A stretch of DNA of 64,000 bases from positions 1,178,001-1,242,000 of the forward strand of contig CP129480.1 of the NCBI GenBank assembly GCA_030583885.1. Reading direction: 5' to 3'. Positions 50,775 to 59,842 of this stretch are shown here, piece by piece; position 1 is the first letter of the stretch, and every line of letters begins with the position of its first letter. Position numbers and translations under genes: made by a program. The notes below the pieces were generated by a model. That model was given only the letters and a program-made list of their open reading frames with translations, was not told the DNA's origin and did no database searches. This DNA is from Anaerolineales bacterium. Lineage in GTDB: Bacteria; Chloroflexota; Anaerolineae; Anaerolineales; Villigracilaceae.

Positions 50775-51956
50775 TCACCCCTTTACACAAATCAAGCCCT
50801 TCAAATACATCCCTTCAGGGAAGTGCAAACTGACGGGATGATCGTTGCCCTGTGACATGTGCTCGATGATCGTTGCTTCCGTACCTGCATCCAATGCAGC
50901 GGAGGCAACGATCTTTTGGAAGAGGGCTGCGTCCACGCCGCCGGAGCAGGAGAAGGTGACAAGGATCCCACCTGACCGAAGTAACTTGAACGCCAGCAGG
51001 TTGATGTCCTTGTAGGCGCGGGCGGCTTTTTCCGCATGGGCGGCGGTCGGCGCGAACTTGGGCGGGTCGAGGATGATCATGTCGAAGGAGCGCGCTTCAT
51101 CGCGGAATTTTCTCAACAGTTGGAAGACGTCACCTTCGATGGCAATGTGACGGTCCGCGGGGAGGTGGTTGACGGTGATATTATCTTCGAGCAAGCCGAG
51201 CACTTCGGCGGATGAATCAACCGATAAAACGGACTTCGCGCCGTTGGCTAGGGCATGAATTGAAAATCCGCCCGTGTAGCAAAAGCAATTTAGCACATCG
51301 CGGTCTTTGGCGAATTCGCCGGCGCGGCGGCGGTTCTCGCGCTGGTCGAGGTAGAAGCCGGTCTTGTGTCCGTGCTGGATGTCCACTTTGAAGGTTAGGC
51401 TGTGTTCGTGGATCGTAATTTGAGAATCGGGGACTGTGCCGCGAAGTATTCCATTGATTGGTTTCAAGCCTTCGAGTTCTCGCACATCGGCGTCGGAGCG
51501 TTCGTAGATGGTCCGGATGCCTGTCTCTTCGACAAGAATATCCGCGATGGTGTCCTTCCAGAATTCCGCGCCAGCCGTGGAGGATTGCAGGACGATGACA
51601 TTATCATAGCGGTCAACGATCAGACCGGCGATGCCGTCCGATTCGGAGTGGATGAGTCGATACGCATCACCCTGGCCTTCGACCTGTAACCTGCGACGTA
51701 ATTCGATCCCCGTTTTGATTTTTTTACGAAAAAATTCCTTGTCCACGGGTTCGTCCGCAAACGTCCACACTCGCGCGCGGATTTGCGAAATAGGGGAGTA
51801 GGATGCCCGCGCAAGAAAATGTCCCTCGGACGAGAGCAGGTCAACGGTGGAGCCGGAGGCGATTGGCTCGTCAAATGATTGGAGTGCGCTGGCGAACGTC
51901 CAGGGGTGGCGTCTCAGCAGGCTTTTCTCACGTCCGGGTTTAAGGGTCAGCTTCAT
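50775..51956 (-). CDS. rlmI: RlmI-like 23S rRNA (cytosine-C5) methyltransferase
   Basis: 393 residues from ATG 51956, matching RlmI (396 in E. coli). N-terminal PUA domain (~1-75, MKLTLKPGREKSLLRRHPW), a linker, then the SAM-dependent core: VLNCFCYTGGFSIHALANGA, SVDSSAEVLGLLEDN, IILDPPKFAP and SCSGGV, with a Cys that may be the catalytic nucleophile. RlmI methylates C1962. The alternative longer N-terminus would start inside the GNAT gene and is rejected. The overlap with the GNAT gene (4 nt) suggests co-transcription. Confidence 0.85.
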   Translation of the reverse strand: MKLTLKPGREKSLLRRHPWTFASALQSFDEPIASGSTVDLLSSEGHFLARASYSPISQIRARVWTFADEPVDKEFFRKKIKTGIELRRRLQVEGQGDAYRLIHSESDGIAGLIVDRYDNVIVLQSSTAGAEFWKDTIADILVEETGIRTIYERSDADVRELEGLKPINGILRGTVPDSQITIHEHSLTFKVDIQHGHKTGFYLDQRENRRRAGEFAKDRDVLNCFCYTGGFSIHALANGAKSVLSVDSSAEVLGLLEDNITVNHLPADRHIAIEGDVFQLLRKFRDEARSFDMIILDPPKFAPTAAHAEKAARAYKDINLLAFKLLRSGGILVTFSCSGGVDAALFQKIVASAALDAGTEATIIEHMSQGNDHPVSLHFPEGMYLKGLICVKG

Positions 51957-52399
51957 GATTCGTTGGGGAAGGAACGCAAACGCTGCATCCATTTTTCGGG
52001 ATCGGGGATGAGTTCGAAATCGAATTTTTGATATAACCCCTGCGCGTCGTCGGTGACGAGCAGCCAGCGGCGGACGTGTTTGAGGTCGGGATGATCGAGG
52101 ATGGTTTCGAGCGCCCACTTGCCAAGACCGTGTGCACGGTAATCCTCATGGATGAAAAAATCGCAAAGATAGGCAAAGACGCTGTGATCGGTGACAATGC
52201 GTGCCACACCGATCTGCCTTTGACCTTCGTAGATGCCAAAGGCGAGCGAATGCACGAATGCGATCTCCGTGCTCTCGCGCGGACGCGTCTTCGCCCAATA
52301 GGCGCGTGAGAGAAAATTGTGGATGGCGTCCATGTCCAAGCGGGCGGGGTCGTTGCTGATGAGGAATGGATCGCGTCGGTTTTCGATGATCTGCGGCAT
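51953..52399 (-). CDS. GNAT family N-acetyltransferase
   Basis: 148 residues. Core acetyl-CoA fold: IGVARIVTDHSVFAYLCDFFIHEDYRAHGLGKWALETI, in which Y-R-A-H-G-L-G is the pyrophosphate-binding loop. The acceptor is unknown. It is followed by rlmI with a 4-nt overlap. No ribosome site; the hexamer TACACT lies 6 nt before ATG 52399. Confidence 0.85.
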   Translation of the reverse strand: MPQIIENRRDPFLISNDPARLDMDAIHNFLSRAYWAKTRPRESTEIAFVHSLAFGIYEGQRQIGVARIVTDHSVFAYLCDFFIHEDYRAHGLGKWALETILDHPDLKHVRRWLLVTDDAQGLYQKFDFELIPDPEKWMQRLRSFPNES

Positions 52400-52405
52400 G
52401 AGGCG

Positions 52406-52411
52406 AGTGTA
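52406..52411 (-). promoter_or_regulatory. -10-like TACACT before GNAT gene, leaderless type
   Basis: On the minus strand TACACT ends 6 nt before ATG 52399, and the gap CGCCTC lacks a ribosome binding site. A TTGACC (52449-52444) is further upstream, at a distance that does not fit this -10. Confidence 0.35.
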
Positions 52412-52458
52412 TCACAGCATACTTGTACATGGTATCATCGGCGGGTCAAAGGAGTTGT

Positions 52459-53115
52459 ATGTTGAAACCAATTCGCTGGAATACATTTGTGCGGGATTTC
52501 ATCCGCATTCAGTTCGGGTTTATCTTGTTTGGTCTGGCGATCACGCTCATGATTCGCGGGAATATCGGTACGAGCGCGTGGGCGGTCTTGGAGGTGGCGC
52601 TGGCGTATAAAATCGGTGTTTCGGTTGGGACGATGACAGTCATCATGGGCTTTCTGGTGTTGACCAGTGCCGTGCTGATGCGCGAAAAAATGGGATGGGG
52701 CACGCTGGCGAATATCCTGTCCATAGGACCGTGGGTGGATCTATGGCTTTCGCTTATTCCTTCGGTAACGGAGAACCTGCCTTTGCAGGTCGGTATGCTG
52801 CTGTTTGCCATCTTTTTAATGGGGCTTGGAAGCGCGATCTATATTGGTGTGGATGCGGGTGCGGGTCCGCGCGATAGTTTGATGCTGGCGATCAAGCGCA
52901 CAACAGGGATCAGCATCCGTGCGGCGCGGGCCATGATCGAAGTAACAGTGGTGACCATTGGCTGGCTGTTGGGAGGTCCCCTGGGGATCGGCACGCTGGT
53001 CTATGCCCTGCTGGTGGGCGTTTCTGTGCAATGGGGATTCAAGATCTTCAAAGTCCAGCCGCACAAAACGACGGAGGAGGAAGTGATCGCAGCAGTTGAG
53101 GGCGGAGTGGAATAA
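52459..53115 (+). CDS. YczE/YitT-like membrane protein
   Basis: 218 residues with five or six membrane helices. GFILFGLAITLMIRGNIGTSAWAVLEVAL and GVSVGTMTVIMGFLVLTSA match the YczE-family pattern, a group of membrane proteins of uncertain function (YczE affects secondary-metabolite synthesis in Bacillus). GAGAGPRDSLMLAIKRTTG follows in the fourth segment. AAAGGAG lies 5 nt before ATG 52459. The subtilase gene starts 19 nt after the stop. Confidence 0.78.
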   Translation: MLKPIRWNTFVRDFIRIQFGFILFGLAITLMIRGNIGTSAWAVLEVALAYKIGVSVGTMTVIMGFLVLTSAVLMREKMGWGTLANILSIGPWVDLWLSLIPSVTENLPLQVGMLLFAIFLMGLGSAIYIGVDAGAGPRDSLMLAIKRTTGISIRAARAMIEVTVVTIGWLLGGPLGIGTLVYALLVGVSVQWGFKIFKVQPHKTTEEEVIAAVEGGVE

Positions 53116-53134
53116 AATTGAACCAGGAGAAACC

Positions 53135-55465
53135 ATGACCGAAACATTTGATAACACCCCGCTGGATCGACCAGAAAATAAAAGTGTAACCGCATTGGTC
53201 ATCTTTTTGTTGGTTGCATTGCCCATGCCATTCTGTCTGTTCATCTATCATTTCATATTGTGGTCGATGGAACAAAGTGCGATCATCTCATTGAGTTTGA
53301 AGAACCTTGCCTGGGCGGGACCGATCGGCCTGGCGGCGCAGGCGGTTGTGATGACGGGGATTACGGGCTTGCTGTGGCGTTTTACCGCAGATGACCGCTT
53401 CAAACCCATCTATGCCGGGCTGTTCGGTGCTGCATTGATGGGATTCCCCGCCCTGTTGTTGCGGGCGCTGGGTCCCAATAACGACCAACTCGGTTCGATC
53501 ATACAGTTCCTGCTTGCAGTGATTGCGGCATTCGTCGTGATACGGTTTCGTAAAACGCAATCGGCTTGGGATCGAGGCGCGCTTCCGTTCGGGTTGTTGA
53601 TCGCGGGCATTGGCATTGCGCCGCTGATGATGTACGGCTCATTCGGCTCATTCGCGGATGCGTTTCTCAGCCTGCTGGCGGGACTGGCGTTCGGTTTTTT
53701 TGCGGCAGTCTTGATTACCGACTCGACAGAAAATGTTTTACTGAACGGCGTGGGCGTGGGGCCGGTGCTGGCGTTGCTTGCCTCCGCGCTTGGGTATGAC
53801 GGTTCACAACTCATCCTGCTTATTCTCCTGCCTGCGTTTTCGTTTGCACTTGCAGCAATCCTGCCTTCTCGGATTGCCGTCACAGCATCAGCGGGCATCC
53901 TTGCGTTTGCCGGGCTGGCGATGTTCGACCCCACCGAGTTGACGATCCTGCTGGGCGATATTCTCAGCGCGGCATCCAAGGCGGTTGGGATTGCGCTGGT
54001 GATCGGTTGGGGAACCAGTATCGTCGCGTTGATCGTGCGCCAGTTTGCCTCGGCAGGCTCGGGGTCGAAAACGAAGCGGGCGGTTGGGTGGGCGGGGAGC
54101 GGCGTTGTATGGATGCTTGTTATCGCGCTCTTCCTCCTCTTTGGTAATCCGGGAAATTACAGTGACCGGCTTTTTATCATCTTCAAAGATCAGGCGGATA
54201 TTTCGGATGCGGTGAAGATAAAAGACCGCGATGCGCGCCTGGCTTATGCATACGAACAATTGACCGAACACGCCGGCAGCTCGCAGGCTGAATTGCGAAC
54301 CATCTTTGATCGAATCGGCGTTAAGTACACGCCGTATTATTTACAAAACTCGATGGAGGTGCACGGCGGGACATTAATGCGGCTCTTCTTGATGACCCGC
54401 CACGAAGTGGAGCGCATCATTCCAAGCCCGCGCCTGCGTGCTGCCCCTGACGATGAACCCGTCTCCGGGCCTTTCTCTGAGGTGCCCGCTGGTGTCCAGT
54501 GGAATATTTCTATGATCGGCGCGGATAAAGTTTGGGATGAATTCAATGTGCGCGGCGAAGGGATCATTGTGGGGCAGTCTGATTCAGGGGTGGATGGAAA
54601 CCACCCCGCGGTCGCAAGGCAATATCGTGGGGTGAATTCAGGCGGCGATTACAACTGGTTCGATCCGTGGGATGGCACAACGTCCCCGAATGACGAAGGC
54701 GGGCACGGCACCCACACGCTGGGCACGATTTTGGGTGCGAATGGAATCGGCATTGCACCCAAGGCGCAATGGATGGGTTGTGTGAATTTAGATCGCAACC
54801 TTGCCAACCCCGCCCTGTACCTGGATTGCATGCAGTTCATGCTTGCGCCCTTTCCATTGGATGGTGATCCGTTTTCGGATGGCGACCCGACCAAAGCCGC
54901 GCATGTGCTGAATAACTCGTGGGGCTGTCCCTCCATTGAAGGTTGTGACCCGAATGCCCTGCTGGTTGCGGCAGATAATTTGCGCCACGCGGGTATCTTC
55001 GTGGTGGTTTCCACGGGCAATGACGGTCCGAGTTGTGAAACTGTGGCGTCGCCACTTTCGTTGTATGAATCCGTTTTTTCCGTCGGCGCACTCGATCAAT
55101 TTGGCAACCTGGCGGATTTCAGCAGCCGCGGCCCGGTCACCGTTGACGGCTCGGGACGCATCAAACCTGATATTGTCGCGCCCGGCGTGGATATCCTTTC
55201 CGCGTTCCCGAACGGTACGTATGCCTCCACCAGCGGCACATCCATGGCGGGACCGCATGTCGTCGGCGGGGTGGCATTGATCTGGTCCGCCCAACCAGCC
55301 CTGATCGGCGATATCGAAGCGACGGAGCAGCTCATCATTGATACTGCCCAGCCTTATTCGGGTGATACATCCCTGGGTTGTTTTACTGGCGATTATCCCA
55401 GCAATGCTTATGGTTTTGGCGTTGTGGATGTGTATGAAGCAGTGAAGAAGGCCTTGGAAAAATAA
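53135..55465 (+). CDS. Membrane-embedded subtilisin-like (S8) peptidase
   Basis: 776 residues. The N-terminal ~350 residues contain about eleven membrane helices. A linker (~355-470) that may be a propeptide follows, then the S8 catalytic domain with Asp483 (SDSGVDGNHP), His524 (GGHGTHTLG) and Ser703 (TSGTSMAGPH). All three catalytic residues are intact. Most subtilases are secreted with a simple signal peptide, so the polytopic N-terminus is unusual. AACCAGGAG precedes ATG 53135. The substrate is unknown. Confidence 0.85.
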   Translation: MTETFDNTPLDRPENKSVTALVIFLLVALPMPFCLFIYHFILWSMEQSAIISLSLKNLAWAGPIGLAAQAVVMTGITGLLWRFTADDRFKPIYAGLFGAALMGFPALLLRALGPNNDQLGSIIQFLLAVIAAFVVIRFRKTQSAWDRGALPFGLLIAGIGIAPLMMYGSFGSFADAFLSLLAGLAFGFFAAVLITDSTENVLLNGVGVGPVLALLASALGYDGSQLILLILLPAFSFALAAILPSRIAVTASAGILAFAGLAMFDPTELTILLGDILSAASKAVGIALVIGWGTSIVALIVRQFASAGSGSKTKRAVGWAGSGVVWMLVIALFLLFGNPGNYSDRLFIIFKDQADISDAVKIKDRDARLAYAYEQLTEHAGSSQAELRTIFDRIGVKYTPYYLQNSMEVHGGTLMRLFLMTRHEVERIIPSPRLRAAPDDEPVSGPFSEVPAGVQWNISMIGADKVWDEFNVRGEGIIVGQSDSGVDGNHPAVARQYRGVNSGGDYNWFDPWDGTTSPNDEGGHGTHTLGTILGANGIGIAPKAQWMGCVNLDRNLANPALYLDCMQFMLAPFPLDGDPFSDGDPTKAAHVLNNSWGCPSIEGCDPNALLVAADNLRHAGIFVVVSTGNDGPSCETVASPLSLYESVFSVGALDQFGNLADFSSRGPVTVDGSGRIKPDIVAPGVDILSAFPNGTYASTSGTSMAGPHVVGGVALIWSAQPALIGDIEATEQLIIDTAQPYSGDTSLGCFTGDYPSNAYGFGVVDVYEAVKKALEK

Positions 55466-55506
55466 CGAACCTAGATGAGGACGAAATTTTATTTGCGGAG
55501 AGATGC

Positions 55507-56415
55507 ATGAACCGAACCACAAAAATCATTTTAGGCGTACTCGCAGAGATCCTTCTGATTGTCACTGTGGGCGTGCTCTGGCAGACTCGCGCCGAAGCGC
55601 GCAACCTGCTCCATGCGCCGATGGAGACGCGCAATTTGCCGGGTGAATCACCCGAAGACTACGACCTGCCGTTCGAAGATGTCATCGTCGAAAATTCCGA
55701 AGGCCTGGACTTGCACGGCTGGTTCATCCCATCTGAGAATGGCGCTGTCATCATCATGCAGCATGGATACAAATCCACGCGCAGGGAATTGCTCAACGAA
55801 GCGGAGATGGTGCACCGCCATGGCTACGGCGCGCTGATCACTTCCGTCCGTGCGCACGACTACAGCGATGGCGAACTCATCACTCTCGGCGTATACGAAA
55901 TGTCGGATATGGAGGCGTGGTATCAGTACCTGCTCACGCGGGATGATATCGACCATGAAAAGATCGGCATCCTTGGTAATTCCTACGGCGGGATGCTTGC
56001 CATCCAGTATGCCGCGCAGAACGAGAACATCAAAGCGGTGGTTGCGAACTGCGCGTTTTCGTCCATGCCGGATACGGTGGCGACCAGCGTAAAACACTTC
56101 ACGGGCTTGCCGGAATTTCTGTTCGTGCCGCTGATCGTCTATTGGGCGGAGGCGGAGACGGGCATCAAAATGGAGGAGATCGATGCCACGCGCTGGATTC
56201 CGCTTATCAGCCCGCGTCCCGTCTTCCTCATGCAGGGCGGGCAGGATACCGTCATTTCGCCGAACAGCGGACACCTCCTGTATGAAGCAGCGAATGAGCC
56301 GAAGGAATTGTGGTACGACGATGTCCTCGGCCATGTCAAATTTGATACCGAACGCGCCGGGGAATACGAAGCGCGGGTCGTTGCGTTCTTCGATCAATAT
56401 GTACTGGGGGAATAG
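55507..56415 (+). CDS. Membrane-anchored alpha/beta hydrolase
   Basis: 302 residues. An uncleaved N-terminal helix or signal anchor (~7-26). The core begins ~60: GWFIPSENGAVIIMQHGY (oxyanion), nucleophile elbow GNSYGG with Ser159, Asp in LMQGGQDTV and His in VLGHVKFDTE. This matches the serine aminopeptidase S33/BAAT-like hydrolases. GGAGAGATGC precedes ATG 55507. It follows the subtilase gene by 41 nt and precedes a LysE exporter by 9 nt. Confidence 0.85.
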   Translation: MNRTTKIILGVLAEILLIVTVGVLWQTRAEARNLLHAPMETRNLPGESPEDYDLPFEDVIVENSEGLDLHGWFIPSENGAVIIMQHGYKSTRRELLNEAEMVHRHGYGALITSVRAHDYSDGELITLGVYEMSDMEAWYQYLLTRDDIDHEKIGILGNSYGGMLAIQYAAQNENIKAVVANCAFSSMPDTVATSVKHFTGLPEFLFVPLIVYWAEAETGIKMEEIDATRWIPLISPRPVFLMQGGQDTVISPNSGHLLYEAANEPKELWYDDVLGHVKFDTERAGEYEARVVAFFDQYVLGE

Positions 56416-56424
56416 CGGCTTACT

Positions 56425-57030
56425 ATGTGGATTTACCTGATCCAGGGTCTCGGCTTCGGTCTCGCCGCCGCCTCCCAGCCCGGACCGTTGCAGACGTATC
56501 TCATCACACAAGCCCTGACCTGCGGCTGGAAGAAATCGCTGGTCAATGCGCTGGCGCCGCTGGTGAGCGATGGCCCCATCATTTTGTTGTGCGTGTTGAT
56601 TCTCAGCCAGGTTCCTGATTGGTTTCAGCGGTTTTTATATCTCGGCGGCGGGACGTTCATCCTGTACCTGGCATACGGCACGTTCAAATCATGGCGCGAC
56701 TTCGATGTGAATGCCCCACAGCCCGAATCGAAGATATCGGGCTTGCCCAGGGCGGCGATGGTCAATGCATTGGCGCCCGGCGCGTATATTTTTTGGACGC
56801 TGGTCACCGGTCCCATTTTGGTGGCGGGCTGGCGCGAAACTCCGATGTATGGAATCGGATTCCTGGCAGGTTTTTATATCGCCATGGTCGGAACGTTGGC
56901 AGCGATCATCATCACCTTTGGCACCGCCTCGAAACTCGGTCCCAAATTCAACCGCGGCTTGCTGGGCGCTTCGTCCCTTGCGCTGTTCGGGTTTGGTTTG
57001 TATCAGTTATGGCGGGGGATAATCGGTTAA
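56425..57030 (+). CDS. LysE family translocator
   Basis: 201 residues, six membrane helices. The helix-1 motif AAASQPGPLQTYLITQAL corresponds to the PGP signature of LysE/RhtB amino-acid exporters, and LAPLVSDGPIILL carries the helix-2 Asp. LGGGTFILYLAYGTFKSW is the conserved loop to helix 3. Exports amino acids or analogues; the substrate is not readable. The start is ATG 56425, 9 nt after the hydrolase stop. Confidence 0.86.
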   Translation: MWIYLIQGLGFGLAAASQPGPLQTYLITQALTCGWKKSLVNALAPLVSDGPIILLCVLILSQVPDWFQRFLYLGGGTFILYLAYGTFKSWRDFDVNAPQPESKISGLPRAAMVNALAPGAYIFWTLVTGPILVAGWRETPMYGIGFLAGFYIAMVGTLAAIIITFGTASKLGPKFNRGLLGASSLALFGFGLYQLWRGIIG

Positions 57031-57035
57031 TCAAT

Positions 57036-57066
57036 ACCCCGCCTTTCACAAGGCGGGGTTTCTCGT
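57036..57066. terminator. Terminator between lysE-like and P-type ATPase genes
   Basis: ACCCCGCCTT (57036-57045) pairs with AAGGCGGGGT (57050-57059) around TCAC, followed by TTCTCGTTCT. It separates two convergent genes. Confidence 0.75.
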
Positions 57067-57067
57067 T

Positions 57068-59764
57068 CTACTCTCTTGCCAGTTTCATGAGCTCCATCGC
57101 AATCAGCACCACCACGCCCGCCCCCAGCGCAATGACCAGGTCCACTGCACCGAGCGGGATGACTTCAAAGAAATTGGCAAACGCGGGGACGTAGATGACC
57201 AGCATCTGCAAAACGACGACCAGCGCCATCATCCCTGCCAAAAGTGGATTGCCCAACAATCCCATTTTCAGCGCGGATGTTTTCTCCGAACGCGAAGCCA
57301 GCGCCTGAAAGACCTGCATGAACGCCAGCGAGGTGAAGATCATCGTCTGCCATTCGGGCCGGCCGGTGAAGAAATACCATGCGCCGAGACCGAGCGCGAG
57401 CGTGCCGATCATCACTCCAACCCAAATCGTCTGCGCGCCCGCGCCGCGCGAGAACACGCCTTCGGTGGGGGAGTATGGTTTGCGCTTCATTGTATCGGGC
57501 TCAGGATTCTCCACACCCATGCCCAAGCCGAGCAGGCCGTCGGTCAGCAGGTTGAGCCATAATAATTGCAGCGGCAGCAGCGGCAAAGGTTTTCCCAAAA
57601 ACGGCGAGAGCAGCATCACCAATACCTTGCCGATGTTCCCCGCCACGCTGAATCGCACGAACTTGCGGATGTTATCGTAGATCGTGCGTCCCTCCTGCAC
57701 CGCGGCAACGATGGTCGCAAAATTATCGTTGAGCAGGACCATGTCGGATGCTTCCTTTGAAACGTCCGTGCCGGTGATGCCCATCGCCACGCCGATATCC
57801 GCCTTGCGCAGCGCGGGTGCGTCGTTTACGCCGTCGCCTGTCATCGAAACGATGTGTCCATTCGCTTGTAAAGCCTCGACGATCTTCAGCTTATGTTCCG
57901 GCGCAACGCGCGCAAACACACTTACTTCCTCGACGGCATTTTTTAATTCATCGAAACTTAAATTTTCGATCTCCACGCCAGCCAATGCGCGCCCGCTTTC
58001 CGTGATGCCCAGTTGACGCGCGATCTCAATGGCCGTCAAGGGATGGTCACCCGTGATCATCACAGGCCGAATACCCGCGGCGCGGCAGGTCGCCACCGCC
58101 TCCCGCACTTCCGGGCGCGGCGGGTCGATCATGCCGAACATGCCGACGATCGTCAGGTTTTGTTCGAGGTCGGTTTGGATGATCTCGGGGATGGAATTCA
58201 GCAGACGGAATCCGACAGCCAGGACTCGCATCCCTTTTTTGGCGAGACGTTCGTTCGCCGCTTCAATTCTTGATCTCCAACCCGAGTCCAGTTTTAGAGA
58301 CTTTCCCTCCACCCAGACATGGCTCGCGATGTCGAGCAGTCCATCCACACTGCCCTTGGTAAAGGCGATGTACCGCTTGTCGCCGATCTCCAGGCCTGAA
58401 AGCACGGTGGGATCATATTTCCCCAAATGATGGACAGTGGTCATGCGTTTGCGTTCTGAGTCAAATGGAAGTTCCGCCGCACGCGGGAATGACAAATCAA
58501 GCGTTGATTTCCAATAGCCCATCTTCGCGCCGGCGGCGACCAATGCACCTTCGGTTGGGTCACCGAGTGTGTGGAAGCGGTCATCGCCGGTGTCGATCAG
58601 TTTCGCATCATTGCATAACGCGCCGCCAATTGCCGCCAGCGAAAGGGATGATTGGACCGGCGCACCCAGCCCTCCCGTGGCACGAAGCGAACCATCGCGT
58701 CCTATTTTTTCGGTCAGGTCAATGGCGTGTTCCGCCACATCCAGCATGACCACCGTCATCCTGTTTTCTGTGAGCGTGCCGGTTTTGTCGGAGCAGATGA
58801 CGGTGACCGAACCCAGCGTTTCCACGGCGGGTAATTTGCGGATCAAGGCTTCGCGCCCCAGCATGCGTTGCGCGCCGAGCGCGAGCGTGATGGTGACGAC
58901 CGCAGGCAGCCCTTCCGGCACGATGGCAACCGCCACGCTGACCGCCGTCAACAGCATGTCACGGACTTCGTTGCCCTGCCACACGCCAAGACCAAATATG
59001 AGTGCCGCAATGATGACACCGAGGATTGCCAGCGTTTTTCCAAGCCCATCCAACCTGCGTTGAAGAGGGGTTTGTTCCTGTTTTACCTGTTGAATGAGAT
59101 CGGCGATCCTGCCAAGTTCGGTCTGCATGCCCGTGGTAACGACGATGCCCAGCCCACGCCCCTTGGTGATGGTGGTCCCCATGTATGCCATGTTGCGACG
59201 GTCACCGAGGGGGAGTTCTTCATTGGATAATGCGGCGGTATGTTTTCCGATGGGTTCAGATTCACCCGTAAGCGCGGCTTCCTGGATCCGCAGGTTGACC
59301 GCTTCGAGCAGGCGCAGATCCGCTGGGATGACGTTGCCCGTTTCCAGATGGAGGATGTCGCCGGGCACAAGCTCCCGCGCGGAGAGTTCCTGGTATTGCC
59401 CGTCGCGCAGCACACGCACATGCGGCACGGACATTTTCTTGAGCGCGGCAATTGCCTGTTCGGCGCGGTATTCCTGAACGAAACCAAGCACGGCATAAAG
59501 CACCACAATGGCAAGGATGGCAACCGTGTTCTTTGTGTCGCCAAGCAAGCCGGCCACCAACGCCGCGGCGATGAGGATCAATACCATCGTGGCGGTGATC
59601 TGTTCCCATAAAATTTGCAGCGGGCCGCGCCCGCCGCGTTCGATGAGTTCGTTCCCGCCGTATTTTTCGGCGCGCTCACTTATTTGTTGCGAAGTCAGGC
59701 CGGTACTTTGAGATGAAGCCAGTTCATCCAGCACAGGTTTGGTTTCAAGGGTATGCCAGTTCAT
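57068..59764 (-). CDS. P-type cation (Ca2+-type, P2) ATPase
   Basis: 898 residues, full length for PacL/SERCA-like pumps. Membrane helices M1-M2 (~55-95), actuator loop LTGESEPIGK, M4 motif VPEGLPAVVTITLALG, phosphorylation site DKTGT with Asp326, hinge TGDGVNDAPALRKADIGVAMG, and M6 segment LLWLNLLTDGLLGLGMG. PEGLP and the last segment fit Ca2+ or related P2-type pumps. AGGAA precedes ATG 59764. Its upstream region is the hairpin area at 59786-59833. Confidence 0.92.
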   Translation of the reverse strand: MNWHTLETKPVLDELASSQSTGLTSQQISERAEKYGGNELIERGGRGPLQILWEQITATMVLILIAAALVAGLLGDTKNTVAILAIVVLYAVLGFVQEYRAEQAIAALKKMSVPHVRVLRDGQYQELSARELVPGDILHLETGNVIPADLRLLEAVNLRIQEAALTGESEPIGKHTAALSNEELPLGDRRNMAYMGTTITKGRGLGIVVTTGMQTELGRIADLIQQVKQEQTPLQRRLDGLGKTLAILGVIIAALIFGLGVWQGNEVRDMLLTAVSVAVAIVPEGLPAVVTITLALGAQRMLGREALIRKLPAVETLGSVTVICSDKTGTLTENRMTVVMLDVAEHAIDLTEKIGRDGSLRATGGLGAPVQSSLSLAAIGGALCNDAKLIDTGDDRFHTLGDPTEGALVAAGAKMGYWKSTLDLSFPRAAELPFDSERKRMTTVHHLGKYDPTVLSGLEIGDKRYIAFTKGSVDGLLDIASHVWVEGKSLKLDSGWRSRIEAANERLAKKGMRVLAVGFRLLNSIPEIIQTDLEQNLTIVGMFGMIDPPRPEVREAVATCRAAGIRPVMITGDHPLTAIEIARQLGITESGRALAGVEIENLSFDELKNAVEEVSVFARVAPEHKLKIVEALQANGHIVSMTGDGVNDAPALRKADIGVAMGITGTDVSKEASDMVLLNDNFATIVAAVQEGRTIYDNIRKFVRFSVAGNIGKVLVMLLSPFLGKPLPLLPLQLLWLNLLTDGLLGLGMGVENPEPDTMKRKPYSPTEGVFSRGAGAQTIWVGVMIGTLALGLGAWYFFTGRPEWQTMIFTSLAFMQVFQALASRSEKTSALKMGLLGNPLLAGMMALVVVLQMLVIYVPAFANFFEVIPLGAVDLVIALGAGVVVLIAMELMKLARE

Positions 59765-59785
59765 TGTTTCCTGAATTAATTACAA

Positions 59786-59833
59786 GATCCTAAAGATTTG
59801 CAAAGTCCCCGATAGGGGAAAGCCTTTAGGATC
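59786..59833. repeat. Nested inverted repeat between the M50 protease and ATPase genes
   Basis: Outer arms GATCCTAAAG (59786-59795) and CTTTAGGATC (59824-59833) enclose an inner hairpin CCCC-GATA-GGGG (59807-59818). On the minus strand the structure is followed by TTGTAATTAATT, so it may terminate the protease transcript, or structure the ATPase leader. Confidence 0.6.
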
Positions 59834-59842
59834 CGGGGAATT

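Noticed and set aside
50584..50841. 85-codon plus-strand frame between DUF3597 and rlmI
   Set aside because: It covers an inverted repeat and the 3' end of rlmI, and no ribosome site or domain is seen.
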